Counted from the first letter of the stretch, positions 1 to 6,589 are shown. The stretch is DNA of 9,991 nt from an uncultured Actinomycetes bacterium (GCA_903941145.1 CAJANQ010000500.1:1-9991), one strand, 5' to 3'. Numbers and translations are program-made. The notes: generated by a model from the letters alone, not told the origin.

Positions 1-351
1 AGCGCGAACGAGGTGCGCATCGCCGCACTGGACGACCTGGCCGACGGCGAGGCCCGACGGTTCGACCTGGAGGGTCGGCGTATCTCCGTCGTCCGCCTGG
101 GCGACGACGTGTACGCCATCGGCGACCGCTGCAGCCACGCCGACGTCTCGCTGTCCGACGGTGAGGTCGACGCGGACGAGTGCACGCTCGAGTGCCCGCA
201 GCACGGCAGCGCGTTCGACCTTCGCACCGGCGCCGCGCTGACGCTCCCGGCCGTCCGGCCCGTGCCGGCGTTCACCGTGGTGGTGCGCGACGGCGACGTG
301 GTGCTCACGCTGCCCGACGACGACGGAACGACCGGCGGAGGTGCCGCATGA
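1..351 (+). CDS. Rieske-type 2Fe-2S ferredoxin of the SUF locus (5' end at window edge)
   Basis: This is a small soluble Rieske (non-haem) ferredoxin-type protein. The cluster ligands are plainly visible: CSH (Cys40, His42, counting from the GTG at 13) and CPQH (Cys61, His64), followed by the usual GSAFDLRTG stretch. It is about 112-117 residues, normal for stand-alone Rieske ferredoxins. The frame is open back to base 1 and reads Ser-Ala-Asn-Glu before the GTG at 13, so the true start may be an ATG immediately outside the window; otherwise it is the GTG at 13. The stop overlaps the ATG of the next gene (ATGA at 348-351), so it is translationally coupled to sufC. A Rieske gene between sufD and sufC is a familiar arrangement in actinobacterial suf operons, which points to an electron-transfer or client role in cluster assembly; its exact job is not settled by sequence. 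Confidence 0.9.
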   Translation, partial: SANEVRIAALDDLADGEARRFDLEGRRISVVRLGDDVYAIGDRCSHADVSLSDGEVDADECTLECPQHGSAFDLRTGAALTLPAVRPVPAFTVVVRDGDVVLTLPDDDGTTGGGAA

Positions 352-1160
352 CCGAGCTCGTCATCGACGACCTGCAGGCGTCCGTCGCCGGCAAGCAGAT
401 CCTCCACGGCGTGACGCTCACCGTCCGCTCGGGCGAGGTCCACGCCGTCATGGGCCCCAACGGCTCCGGCAAGTCGACCCTCTCCAACGTGCTCATGGGC
501 CGGCCCGGCTACGAGGTCACCGGCGGCACGGTCACCCTCGACGGCATCGACCTGCTGGCCCTGCCCACGTGGGAGCGGGCCCAGGCCGGGCTGTTCCTGG
601 CCCAGCAGTACCCGACCGAGGTGCCCGGCGTCGCCGTGCGCGAGGTGCTCTCCGAGGCGCTCGTCGCCGCCGGCCGCAGCACCGCCGAGCTCGAGTCCCT
701 GGTCGCCGGCGAGGCCGAGCGCATCGGCCTGAGCGCCGCCCTGCTCGACCGGGCCATGAACGTCGACCTGTCGGGCGGCGAGAAGAAGCGCAACGAGACC
801 GTGCAGCTCGCCGTGCTCCAGCCCCGCATCGCCGTGCTCGACGAGCTGGACTCCGGCCTTGACGTCGACGCCCTCCGGGACGTCGCCCGGCGCATCGAGC
901 AGGCCACCAACGACGGGTTCGACGGCAGCCCGCCGCTCGGCGCCCTGGTCATCACGCACTACAACCGGCTGCTCACCGAGCTGCACCCCGACGTGGTGCA
1001 CGTGTTCGCGGCCGGCAAGGTGCAGCGCACCGGTGGTCCCGAGCTGGCGACCGAGCTCGAGGAGTCCGGGTACGCCGAGTGGGCGCAGCTCGCCGAGCCC
1101 GAGGCCGCGCCGGCCCGCCCGGTCGTCGACGACCCGTTCTTCGCCGGCGGCACCCTCTAG
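348..1160 (+). CDS. sufC: SufC, Fe-S cluster assembly ATPase (copy 1, with C-terminal tail)
   Basis: This is the ABC-type ATPase of the SufBCD scaffold, cytoplasmic, 270 residues. Walker A is GPNGSGKST (residues 36-44), the Q-loop lies in AQQYP (about 85-89), the signature is LSGGEKKRNE (141-150), Walker B is AVLDELDSGLD (162-172), and the H-loop His is in ITHY (His204). The SGGEKKRNE and DSGLD sequences are diagnostic of SufC rather than other ABC proteins. The start is the ATG at 348, with GGAGG at 337-341 six bases upstream and a four-base overlap with the Rieske gene. The protein ends in a Pro/Ala/Asp-rich tail of about 20 residues (VVDDPFFAGGTL at the end) that the second SufC in this window (4352-5119) lacks. 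sufB and sufD are presumably upstream of the window. The two copies are clearly diverged in the middle helical region, so this is not a recent tandem duplication. Confidence 0.95.
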   Translation: MTELVIDDLQASVAGKQILHGVTLTVRSGEVHAVMGPNGSGKSTLSNVLMGRPGYEVTGGTVTLDGIDLLALPTWERAQAGLFLAQQYPTEVPGVAVREVLSEALVAAGRSTAELESLVAGEAERIGLSAALLDRAMNVDLSGGEKKRNETVQLAVLQPRIAVLDELDSGLDVDALRDVARRIEQATNDGFDGSPPLGALVITHYNRLLTELHPDVVHVFAAGKVQRTGGPELATELEESGYAEWAQLAEPEAAPARPVVDDPFFAGGTL

Positions 1161-1172
1161 GCGTCTGCCGAC

Positions 1173-1478
1173 ATGGGCCGCCGCGACCTGCTCACCGCCG
1201 ACCAGGTCAGCGACGCGCTCGCCGACCTGCCGGGCTGGGCGCTGGTCGACGGACAGCTCCATGCCGAGTTCGTCTTCGCCGACTTTGCGGAGGCGTTCGC
1301 GTTCATGACCGCCGTCGCACCGGTGGCCGAGGAGCTCGACCACCACCCGGAGTGGACCAACGTGTGGAACACGGTGACGGTCGACCTCTGGACCCACGAC
1401 CGCGGTGGCCTCACCGGCCTGGACGTCGAGCTGGCCCGGAGCATGTCCGCGCTGGTCAACGGAGACGTGCGTCCGTAA
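1173..1478 (+). CDS. pterin-4a-carbinolamine dehydratase (PCD/DCoH family)
   Basis: PCD dehydrates 4a-hydroxytetrahydropterin, recycling the pterin cofactor of aromatic amino acid hydroxylases; the family also has members with non-enzymatic roles. At 101 residues it has the usual length. The active-site signature is intact: E-x3-HHP (His57, His58, Pro59), a following WNTVTVDLWTHD (His75, Asp76), then the GLTGLDVELA helix. The N-terminal LLTADQVSDALADLPGW is also typical. The start is the first ATG after the in-frame sufC stop, 12 bases downstream of it, with only a weak ribosome binding site. It sits between sufC and a secreted lipoprotein gene, presumably in one transcript. No aromatic amino acid hydroxylase is in the window, so the physiological substrate cannot be inferred from context. 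Confidence 0.9.
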   Translation: MGRRDLLTADQVSDALADLPGWALVDGQLHAEFVFADFAEAFAFMTAVAPVAEELDHHPEWTNVWNTVTVDLWTHDRGGLTGLDVELARSMSALVNGDVRP

Positions 1479-1488
1479 CCTGCCGTAC

Positions 1489-2502
1489 ATGCGGCGTTCA
1501 GTTGGAGGGACGCGACGGGGCCTGGCCCTCGTCGCGCTGTTGGCAGCACTCACGGGGGGACTGGTGGCCTGCACCAACCCGCCCGGCAACGGCGGCGCGC
1601 CGGCCACCACCACGCTCGTGCCGCTCCCTGACCCTCCCGGCGAGTTCTCGCTGCTGAGCTTCAACGTGGCGGGCCTGCCCCAAGAGGTCTCGAAGGCCAA
1701 CCCGGGCCTCCACCTGCCGCTCATCAGCCCCCGGCTCAACGCGTACGACGTGGTGCTCACCCAGGAGAACTTCGACTGGTGGCAGCCGATCGCCGGGGCG
1801 CTCGACTTCGCCAACTACTTCGCCCGGGTCCGCAAGGACGTCACCCACCCGTACCGGTCCGGTCAGCACCCCGGCCCGTTCGCCGTCGGGGTCGACCCGT
1901 CGCAGCGGCCGCTCCTGGTCGGCGACGGCCTGGGCATGCTGGCCCGCTACCCGTTCACCGAGCCCGTGCGGGTGCCGTGGGCGGACTGCTTCGGCGGGAT
2001 CGTCGGGCCGGGCGCCGCGGACTGCCTGTCCATGAAGGGCTTCTCGATGGCGACCATGACGCTGGCCGACGGTCGAACGGTCGACGTCTACAACCTGCAC
2101 GCCGAGGCCGGCAGCGACCCGCAGGACCAGGTGCTGCAGGTGGCCGACTACCGGCAGCTCGCCGCGTTCATCAACACCTTCAGCGTCGGCCGGGCGGTCG
2201 TGCTGGCGGGCGACACGAACCTGCACACGACCGGCGCCGTACCCGAGGCCTACGGCGACGCCGACGCCAAGATCTGGCAGGACTTTCTGGCCGCCACCGG
2301 TCTGACCGACACGTGCGTCGAGCTGTCGTGCCCGGAGCTGGCGTCGATCGACAAGGGCGCCTACCGCGACGGCGGCGGGGTGGACCTGACGGTGCTGTCG
2401 CACACGTACCCGCAGGCCGACTTCCTGGGCCCCCAGGGCGAGGACCTCAGCGACCACCTGCCGCTGGCGCTCCGGTTCGCCTGGGCCGACGCCCCGGCCT
2501 GA
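1489..2502 (+). CDS. secreted lipoprotein, endonuclease/exonuclease/phosphatase (EEP) superfamily
   Basis: 337 residues. The N-terminus is a lipoprotein signal peptide: basic MRRSVGGTRRG, hydrophobic LALVALLAALTGG, and lipobox LVAC with Cys28 as the lipidation site, followed by a Pro/Thr/Gly-rich linker to about residue 50. The rest is an EEP phosphoesterase domain: Asn59 in SFNVAGLP, Glu93 in LTQEN (metal ligand), His204 in YNLHAEAG, Asp242 and Asn244 in AGDTN, Asp299 in VDLTVLSH, and the terminal Ser-Asp-His at 321-323. All catalytic positions look intact. Cys167/Cys179 and Cys276/Cys281 are spaced like disulfide pairs, fitting an exported protein. The ISPRLNAYDVVLTQEN stretch recalls secreted sphingomyelinase-like or inositol-phosphatase-like EEP proteins, but the substrate (lipid, inositol phosphate or nucleic acid) cannot be fixed. 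The frame extends upstream to 1405, overlapping PCD, but the ATG at 1489 puts the signal peptide at the N-terminus. There is no clear Shine-Dalgarno. Confidence 0.85.
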   Translation: MRRSVGGTRRGLALVALLAALTGGLVACTNPPGNGGAPATTTLVPLPDPPGEFSLLSFNVAGLPQEVSKANPGLHLPLISPRLNAYDVVLTQENFDWWQPIAGALDFANYFARVRKDVTHPYRSGQHPGPFAVGVDPSQRPLLVGDGLGMLARYPFTEPVRVPWADCFGGIVGPGAADCLSMKGFSMATMTLADGRTVDVYNLHAEAGSDPQDQVLQVADYRQLAAFINTFSVGRAVVLAGDTNLHTTGAVPEAYGDADAKIWQDFLAATGLTDTCVELSCPELASIDKGAYRDGGGVDLTVLSHTYPQADFLGPQGEDLSDHLPLALRFAWADAPA

Positions 2503-2511
2503 GGACCGGGC

Positions 2512-3012
2512 TCAGCCAGCGAGGGTCTCGTCGAGGTTCTGGGCCAGCGTGTTCCAGCTGAGGGTGGCGCACTTGATGCGCACCGGGAACTTCACGACGC
2601 CGCGCAGCGCCTCGAGGTCGCCGAGGGGCAGGTCGCCGGCGGGGGCCTCGACGGGCTCCTCGCCGGAGGGCTCGCCCTCCAGGCCTTCCTCGTGGATCGA
2701 CATCATGGCCTTGAACGCCTTGGTGAGGTCGCGGACCTCGGCGACGGTCTTGCCCGACACGGCGGCCGACATCATCGACGCCGATGACTGGGAGATGGAG
2801 CAGCCCTGGCCGGCGATCTTGATGCCGGTGACCGTGGCGCCCTCGCCCTTCGACGCGTCGTCGAGCTCGAGGTAGACGACGATCTCGTCGCCGCACAGCG
2901 GGTTGAAGCCGTCGGTGCGGTGGGCCGGCGGCACGGCGAGCTCGCCACGGTTCCGCGGGCTGCGGTAGTGGTCGAGGATGATCTCGCGGTAGAGGTCTTC
3001 GAGACCCGACAT
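2512..3012 (-). CDS. sufU: SufU, zinc-dependent sulfurtransferase/acceptor for SufS
   Basis: 166 residues, IscU-like fold. SufU takes persulfide sulfur from SufS and passes it to the SufBCD scaffold; in Bacillus subtilis it acts as a zinc protein rather than a scaffold. The expected zinc ligands are present: Cys40 and Asp42 (CGDE), Cys71 (QGCSIS) and Cys148 (KCATLSW). The N-terminal DLYREIILDHYRSPRN and the segment between residues about 104 and 135 (an acidic, variable loop ending in LGDLEALRGV) separate SufU from canonical IscU. The start is an ATG at 3010-3012, with a good GGAGG (minus strand; cctcc at 3021-3025) eight bases upstream. It lies 95 bases after sufS. Its stop is nine bases from the stop of the convergent lipoprotein gene. 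Confidence 0.93.
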   Translation of the reverse strand: MSGLEDLYREIILDHYRSPRNRGELAVPPAHRTDGFNPLCGDEIVVYLELDDASKGEGATVTGIKIAGQGCSISQSSASMMSAAVSGKTVAEVRDLTKAFKAMMSIHEEGLEGEPSGEEPVEAPAGDLPLGDLEALRGVVKFPVRIKCATLSWNTLAQNLDETLAG

Positions 3013-3107
3013 GTGGGGAGCCTCCAGGGCTGGTCGTCGTTCGATTCTGGCACGCCCGCCGGTGCCGGGACGGCAGATCGCGCGGGCGGGGCGGTCGTGG
3101 TTGCGGC

Positions 3108-4355
3108 CTAGAGGCCGAAGAAGTCCTTGGCGTCGGCGAGCGCGTCGCCGAGCACGTCAATGTCGTCGGTGTCGTTGTAGACGTACCAGGACGCCCGGGT
3201 GGTCGCCCCGACGCCGAGCACCCGCATGAGCGGCTTGGCGCAGTGGTGGCCCGGCCGGACGCCCACGCCGTGCTCGTTGAGCACCTGCGACATGTCGTGC
3301 GGGTGGATGTCGGCCAGGGCGAAGCTCAGCACGCCGCCTCGGGCCTCGGGCTCCTGGGGTCCGTGGATGGTGAGCGAGTCGCCGAACCGGTCGGTGAGCA
3401 TCTCGATGGCGTAGCGGTTGAGCGCCACCTCGTGGGCCCGGACCTGGTCCATGCCCAGCGCGTCGAGGTAGTCGACGGCGGCACCCAGCCCGACGGCCTC
3501 GGCCACGGCGGGCGTGCCGGCTTCGAACTTCTGGGGCACCGCGGCGGGGGTGAACCCGTCCATCGTGACGTCCAGGATCATGCCGCCGCCGCCCATGAAC
3601 GGGGGAGTGGCGTCGAGCACCTCGGGCCGGCCCCACAGGACGCCGATGCCGGTCGGGCCGAGCATCTTGTGCGACGAGAACGACACGAAGTCGGCGCCGA
3701 AGGTCTGCACATCGAGCGACAGGTGCGGGGCGTACTGGCAGGCGTCGACCGACACGAGCGCGCCGGCGGCGTGGGCCCGTTCGGCCAGCTCGGTGACGGG
3801 CGTGATGGTGCCGGTCACGTTCGACATGGCGGTGACGGCGAGCATCTTGGCGCCGTCGAAGAGTGCGTCCAGGTCGGTCAGGTCGAGGCGGCCGTCGTCG
3901 CCGACGGGGATCCACCGGAGCTCGATGCCCTTGGAGGCTGCGAGCTGGTGCCACGGGACGATGTTGGCGTGGTGCTCGAGCTGGCTGAGGACCACGACGT
4001 CGCCCTGGGACAGGAACTTGCTGCCCCATGCGTGGGCCACGAGGTTGAGCGACTCGGTGGCGTTCTTGGTGAACACGACCTCGTTGGCCGAGCCGGCGCC
4101 GATGAACCGTGCGACCTTGGCTCGGGCGCCCTCGAGGGCGTTCGTGGCGGCCTCGGCCAGCGAGTAGGCGGCCCGGTGGACGTTGGCGTTGGACGTCTCG
4201 TAGTAGTGGTCCATGGCGTCGAGCACGGACTGGGGCTTCTGGCTGGTCGCCGCCGTGTCCAGGTAGGTCAGCGGCTTGCCGTTCATCTGGGTGGCCAGGA
4301 TCGGGAAGTCCTTGCGGATCGCCTGGACGTCCAGGTCGTGGCCGGGACCCGTCAC
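3108..4355 (-). CDS. sufS: SufS, group II cysteine desulfurase
   Basis: PLP enzyme that converts L-cysteine to alanine and an enzyme-bound persulfide for SufU. 415 residues from the GTG at 4355-4353, close to the roughly 406 of characterised SufS proteins. PLP lysine is Lys230 in SFSSHKMLGPTG, Asp204 and Gln207 lie in VSVDACQYAPH, and the active-site cysteine is Cys372 in VRPGHHCAKPLM. The N-terminal IRKDFPIL...YLDTAATSQKP and NVHRAAYSLA are classic for group II desulfurases. The start overlaps the stop of the upstream sufC (GTGA), indicating translational coupling; another GTG lies six bases upstream. The frame stays open far upstream, to about 4718, but that part only reads sufC out of frame and is not protein. 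Its partner sufU follows 95 bases downstream. Confidence 0.95.
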   Translation of the reverse strand: MTGPGHDLDVQAIRKDFPILATQMNGKPLTYLDTAATSQKPQSVLDAMDHYYETSNANVHRAAYSLAEAATNALEGARAKVARFIGAGSANEVVFTKNATESLNLVAHAWGSKFLSQGDVVVLSQLEHHANIVPWHQLAASKGIELRWIPVGDDGRLDLTDLDALFDGAKMLAVTAMSNVTGTITPVTELAERAHAAGALVSVDACQYAPHLSLDVQTFGADFVSFSSHKMLGPTGIGVLWGRPEVLDATPPFMGGGGMILDVTMDGFTPAAVPQKFEAGTPAVAEAVGLGAAVDYLDALGMDQVRAHEVALNRYAIEMLTDRFGDSLTIHGPQEPEARGGVLSFALADIHPHDMSQVLNEHGVGVRPGHHCAKPLMRVLGVGATTRASWYVYNDTDDIDVLGDALADAKDFFGL

Positions 4356-5119
4356 TTCCACGAGTCGAAGCCCCCCGACTCGAGGCGCTCGGCCAGCTCG
4401 GGCCCGCCCGTCTCCACGATGCGGCCGTCGACGAGCACGTGGACCACGTCGGGGGTCAGGTGCTCGAGCAGCCGCTGGTAGTGGGTGATGACCAGTACGC
4501 CCAGCTCGGGGCGGTCGGCACGGACCTCGTTGACACCCTTGGCGACGACGCGCAGGGCGTCGATGTCGAGGCCGGAGTCGGTCTCGTCGAGGATCGCCAG
4601 CTCGGGCTCCAGGATGGCCATCTGGAGGACCTCGTTGCGCTTCTTCTCGCCGCCGGAGAACCCCTCGTTCAAGAAGCGGTCGGCGAACGCCGGGTCCATC
4701 TCCAGGCGCTCCATCCACTCCATCATCTTGAGCCGGATCTCGAGCACGGACAGGTCGATGCCCTTGCGCTCCGAGAGGGCCTGGCGGAGGAACTGGCGGA
4801 CCGAGACGCCGGGGATCTCCTGGGGGTACTGGAAGGCCAGGAAGATGCCGGCCTTGCCGCGCACGTCGGTGCCCCAGTCGGTGATGTCGTCGCCCTTGAA
4901 CTTCAGCGACCCGCCGGTGACGGTGTACTCGGGCGAGCCCATGAGGGCGCTGGCCAGCGTGGACTTGCCGGACCCGTTGGGGCCCATGAGGGCGTGCACC
5001 TCGCCGGGGCGGACCACCAGGTCGACGCCACGCAGGATGGGGGAGTCGGGCTGCTCTGCGGGGGCGACGTGCAGGTCGCTGATCTCGAACAGGGGGGTGG
5101 TCTCGTCGGCGCCGGACAT
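4352..5119 (-). CDS. sufC: SufC, Fe-S cluster assembly ATPase (copy 2, in sufC-sufS-sufU)
   Basis: Second SufC in the window, 255 residues from the ATG at 5117-5119. Walker A GPNGSGKST (46-54), Q-loop in AFQYP (95-99), FSGGEKKRNE signature (154-163), Walker B LAILDETDSGLD (174-185), H-loop His213 in VITHYQRLL. The protein ends at SGGFDSWK with no extra tail, and is closer to textbook SufC than copy 1 (ILDETDSGLD, LQMAILEPE). The frame runs 27 codons further upstream to a TTG at 5200, but that stretch is low-complexity Gly/Arg and does not resemble SufC, so I chose the ATG. A GGAGGGGG run lies about 16 bases upstream, farther than usual. Its stop overlaps the sufS start. The 90 bases upstream (5120-5209) separate it from the metallo-hydrolase gene and should contain the sufCSU promoter, but I cannot point to convincing -35/-10 boxes. 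Confidence 0.94.
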   Translation of the reverse strand: MSGADETTPLFEISDLHVAPAEQPDSPILRGVDLVVRPGEVHALMGPNGSGKSTLASALMGSPEYTVTGGSLKFKGDDITDWGTDVRGKAGIFLAFQYPQEIPGVSVRQFLRQALSERKGIDLSVLEIRLKMMEWMERLEMDPAFADRFLNEGFSGGEKKRNEVLQMAILEPELAILDETDSGLDIDALRVVAKGVNEVRADRPELGVLVITHYQRLLEHLTPDVVHVLVDGRIVETGGPELAERLESGGFDSWK

Positions 5120-5209
5120 GCCCCGCAGGCTAGTTCCCCCTCCGGAGTTTCTCCTAAGCGTGTAGTGGAAACCCCCGGGCCCGCGCCGGGACCCCACCAA
5201 GGGGATGGA

Positions 5210-5824
5210 TCACCAGCCCCGGTCGACCCAGTCCTGCAGGTGCGGGGACTCGTCGCCCAGGGTGCTGTCGAGGCCGTGGCCGGGGAGGATCAGCGTCTCG
5301 GCGCCGAACGGGGCGAACAGCCGACCCTCGATCGACTCGATGATCGTCGGGAAGTCGCCGCCCTCGAGGCCGGTGTTGCCGGGCCCGCCGGGGAAGAGCG
5401 TGTCGCCGGTGAACAGCACCGGCGTGCCCTCGACCCAGAAGCACATCGAGCCGGGCGTGTGGCCGGGCGTGTGGATGGTGCGCAGGCGCAGGTCGCCGAC
5501 CTCGATCACCGTGTCGTCCTCGACGATCTCGTCGTAGGAGGGGAGCATCGCCGCGTCCTGGGCGGTGACGCCGACGGAGTAGCCGGCGTCGCGCAGCTCG
5601 GGCACGGCCTGGATGTGGTCCCAGTGGCCGTGGGTCTCCAGCACCCGGCGCACGCCCAGCGTGCGGGCCAGCTCGAGGAGCTGCTCGTGCTCGTTGGCGG
5701 CGTCGATCAGGACGGCGTCGCCGGTCTGCGTGCAGCGCAGCACGAACACGTTGTTGTCGAACGGGCCGACGACGACCTTGTGGACCTGGTACCCGGAGTC
5801 GGACAGGTGCAGGGTGCTGCTCAT
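5210..5824 (-). CDS. metallo-beta-lactamase-fold hydrolase, glyoxalase II-like
   Basis: 204 residues, cytoplasmic. The binuclear-metal motif THGHWDH is at residues 64-70; further metal ligands are His122 (HTPGHTPGS), Asp141 (LFTGDTLF) and His183 (ILPGHG). All seven expected positions of the glyoxalase II type are present, so an active thioesterase/hydrolase is likely. It is shorter than classical hydroxyacylglutathione hydrolases and lacks their C-terminal substrate domain, placing it with the general YcbL-like group that hydrolyses thioesters of uncertain identity; a persulfide dioxygenase is less likely. The start is taken as the ATG at 5822-5824; a GTG three codons upstream (5833) is an alternative, and neither has a strong Shine-Dalgarno. 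It lies 54 bases downstream of the toxin gene on the same strand and could share its transcript or have its own promoter. Confidence 0.88.
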   Translation of the reverse strand: MSSTLHLSDSGYQVHKVVVGPFDNNVFVLRCTQTGDAVLIDAANEHEQLLELARTLGVRRVLETHGHWDHIQAVPELRDAGYSVGVTAQDAAMLPSYDEIVEDDTVIEVGDLRLRTIHTPGHTPGSMCFWVEGTPVLFTGDTLFPGGPGNTGLEGGDFPTIIESIEGRLFAPFGAETLILPGHGLDSTLGDESPHLQDWVDRGW

Positions 5825-5845
5825 GGCGGTCACGCTAACTGTCCG

Positions 5846-5864
5846 GCACCGCTGCTGACGGTGC
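5846..5864 (-). terminator. possible weak hairpin terminator after the toxin gene
   Basis: Arms GCACCG (5846-5851) and CGGTGC (5859-5864) form a perfect 6-bp stem with a 7-base loop, 14 bases beyond the toxin stop on the minus strand. No T-run follows, which is common in such GC-rich genomes but leaves the call weak. It could instead be part of the leader of the metallo-hydrolase gene. Confidence 0.25.
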
Positions 5865-5878
5865 GGTCCGCGGCCCGG

Positions 5879-6295
5879 TCAGCGCGGCGGCAGCTCGGGC
5901 CCGACCGAGAGCCCCATGGCCAGGGCGACGGGCATCTGCGACGGGTCGAAGGTGAGGAAGGTCACCGGCGGCGGGAGCCGGTCAGCCGCGGCCAGGTGCA
6001 CGGCGTCGACGGTGCGCAGCGGCTGGGTGCGCCCCAGCTCCGCGGCACGGTCCAGGCATGCCTGGTCGACCGGCACGACGTGGATGCGCTCCCAGTCGTC
6101 GCGCAGGGCGCGTCGGAGGTCGTCGGTGCGGGCGGGGTCGTCGCCGAGCCGGTCCACCACCATGAGCGCCTCGGTGAGTGCGAGTGCGCTCGCGCACCAG
6201 ACAGGGTCCGCGTCCATCGCGGACAGGCACGCGTCGCGGCCGGGACCCTCCAGGAACCGGGCCAGCAGCGCGGTGGTGTCGAGCATGAGCGTCAT
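5879..6295 (-). CDS. PIN-domain ribonuclease toxin, VapC-like
   Basis: 138 residues, a typical VapC length. The acidic PIN-domain residues that bind Mg2+ are in place: Asp6 (MLDTTALL), Glu42 (ALTEAL), Asp97 (RTVDAVHLAAA) and Asp117 (LTFDPSQ). VapC toxins cleave tRNA or rRNA; the target cannot be predicted here. The start is the ATG at 6293-6295; an in-frame ATG three codons later is an alternative. It lies 15 bases downstream of a Phd-type antitoxin gene on the same strand, the standard antitoxin-first order, so the two form an operon. Since all four acidic positions are intact and no frameshift is visible, the toxin is probably functional and held in check by its neighbour. Confidence 0.87.
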   Translation of the reverse strand: MTLMLDTTALLARFLEGPGRDACLSAMDADPVWCASALALTEALMVVDRLGDDPARTDDLRRALRDDWERIHVVPVDQACLDRAAELGRTQPLRTVDAVHLAAADRLPPPVTFLTFDPSQMPVALAMGLSVGPELPPR

Positions 6296-6310
6296 GGCGG
6301 TGCTCCGGGC

Positions 6311-6589
6311 CTACCGGCCGCGGACCTCCCGGACGAGCTGGTCGATCCGGGTGCCGGCCCACAGCGGCATGGAGAACTCGGGTGCCGGGCGGTCGGGGCG
6401 CCGCGCCGCCTGCAGGAGGCCTCGGGCGACCAGGTCGTCGATGGTGACGGCGCCGTCGGTGGGTTCGACCGGGCCGAGCTGCGCGACCGGGTGGCCGTCG
6501 ACGGTGACGACGATGCGCTCGCCGGCCCCGGCCCGCCGCACCAGCGCGGACAGGTCGCCCCGGAGCTCCCTGGTGCCGACACGTTCCAT
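6311..6589 (-). CDS. antitoxin, Phd/YefM (prevent-host-death) family
   Basis: 92 residues. The N-terminal part (about residues 1-45) is a clear Phd/YefM DNA-binding and dimerisation domain: VGTRELRGDLSALVRRAGAGE followed by the beta-strand signature IVVTVDGHPVAQLGPVE. The C-terminal half, rich in Arg, Pro and Ala and ending in LVREVRGR, would be the toxin-neutralising segment. The start is the ATG at 6587-6589. Phd-family antitoxins normally repress their own operon by binding palindromes; a perfect 9+9 inverted repeat sits 31 bases upstream of the start (6621-6640). The downstream gene is a PIN-domain toxin, a pairing frequently found in actinobacteria even though Phd was first described with Doc. 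Confidence 0.88.
   Translation of the reverse strand: MERVGTRELRGDLSALVRRAGAGERIVVTVDGHPVAQLGPVEPTDGAVTIDDLVARGLLQAARRPDRPAPEFSMPLWAGTRIDQLVREVRGR

Noticed and set aside
1405..1488. Upstream extension of the EEP lipoprotein
   Set aside because: It overlaps the PCD gene out of frame and would bury the signal peptide inside the protein; the ATG at 1489 gives a proper lipoprotein N-terminus.
3243..4481. 412-codon plus-strand open frame opposite sufS
   Set aside because: Codon-shadow translation with no recognisable domain; the opposite strand carries an intact SufS with all catalytic residues.
5120..5200. 27-codon N-terminal extension of the second SufC from a TTG
   Set aside because: Gly/Arg-rich stretch without similarity to SufC; it occupies the likely promoter and leader region.
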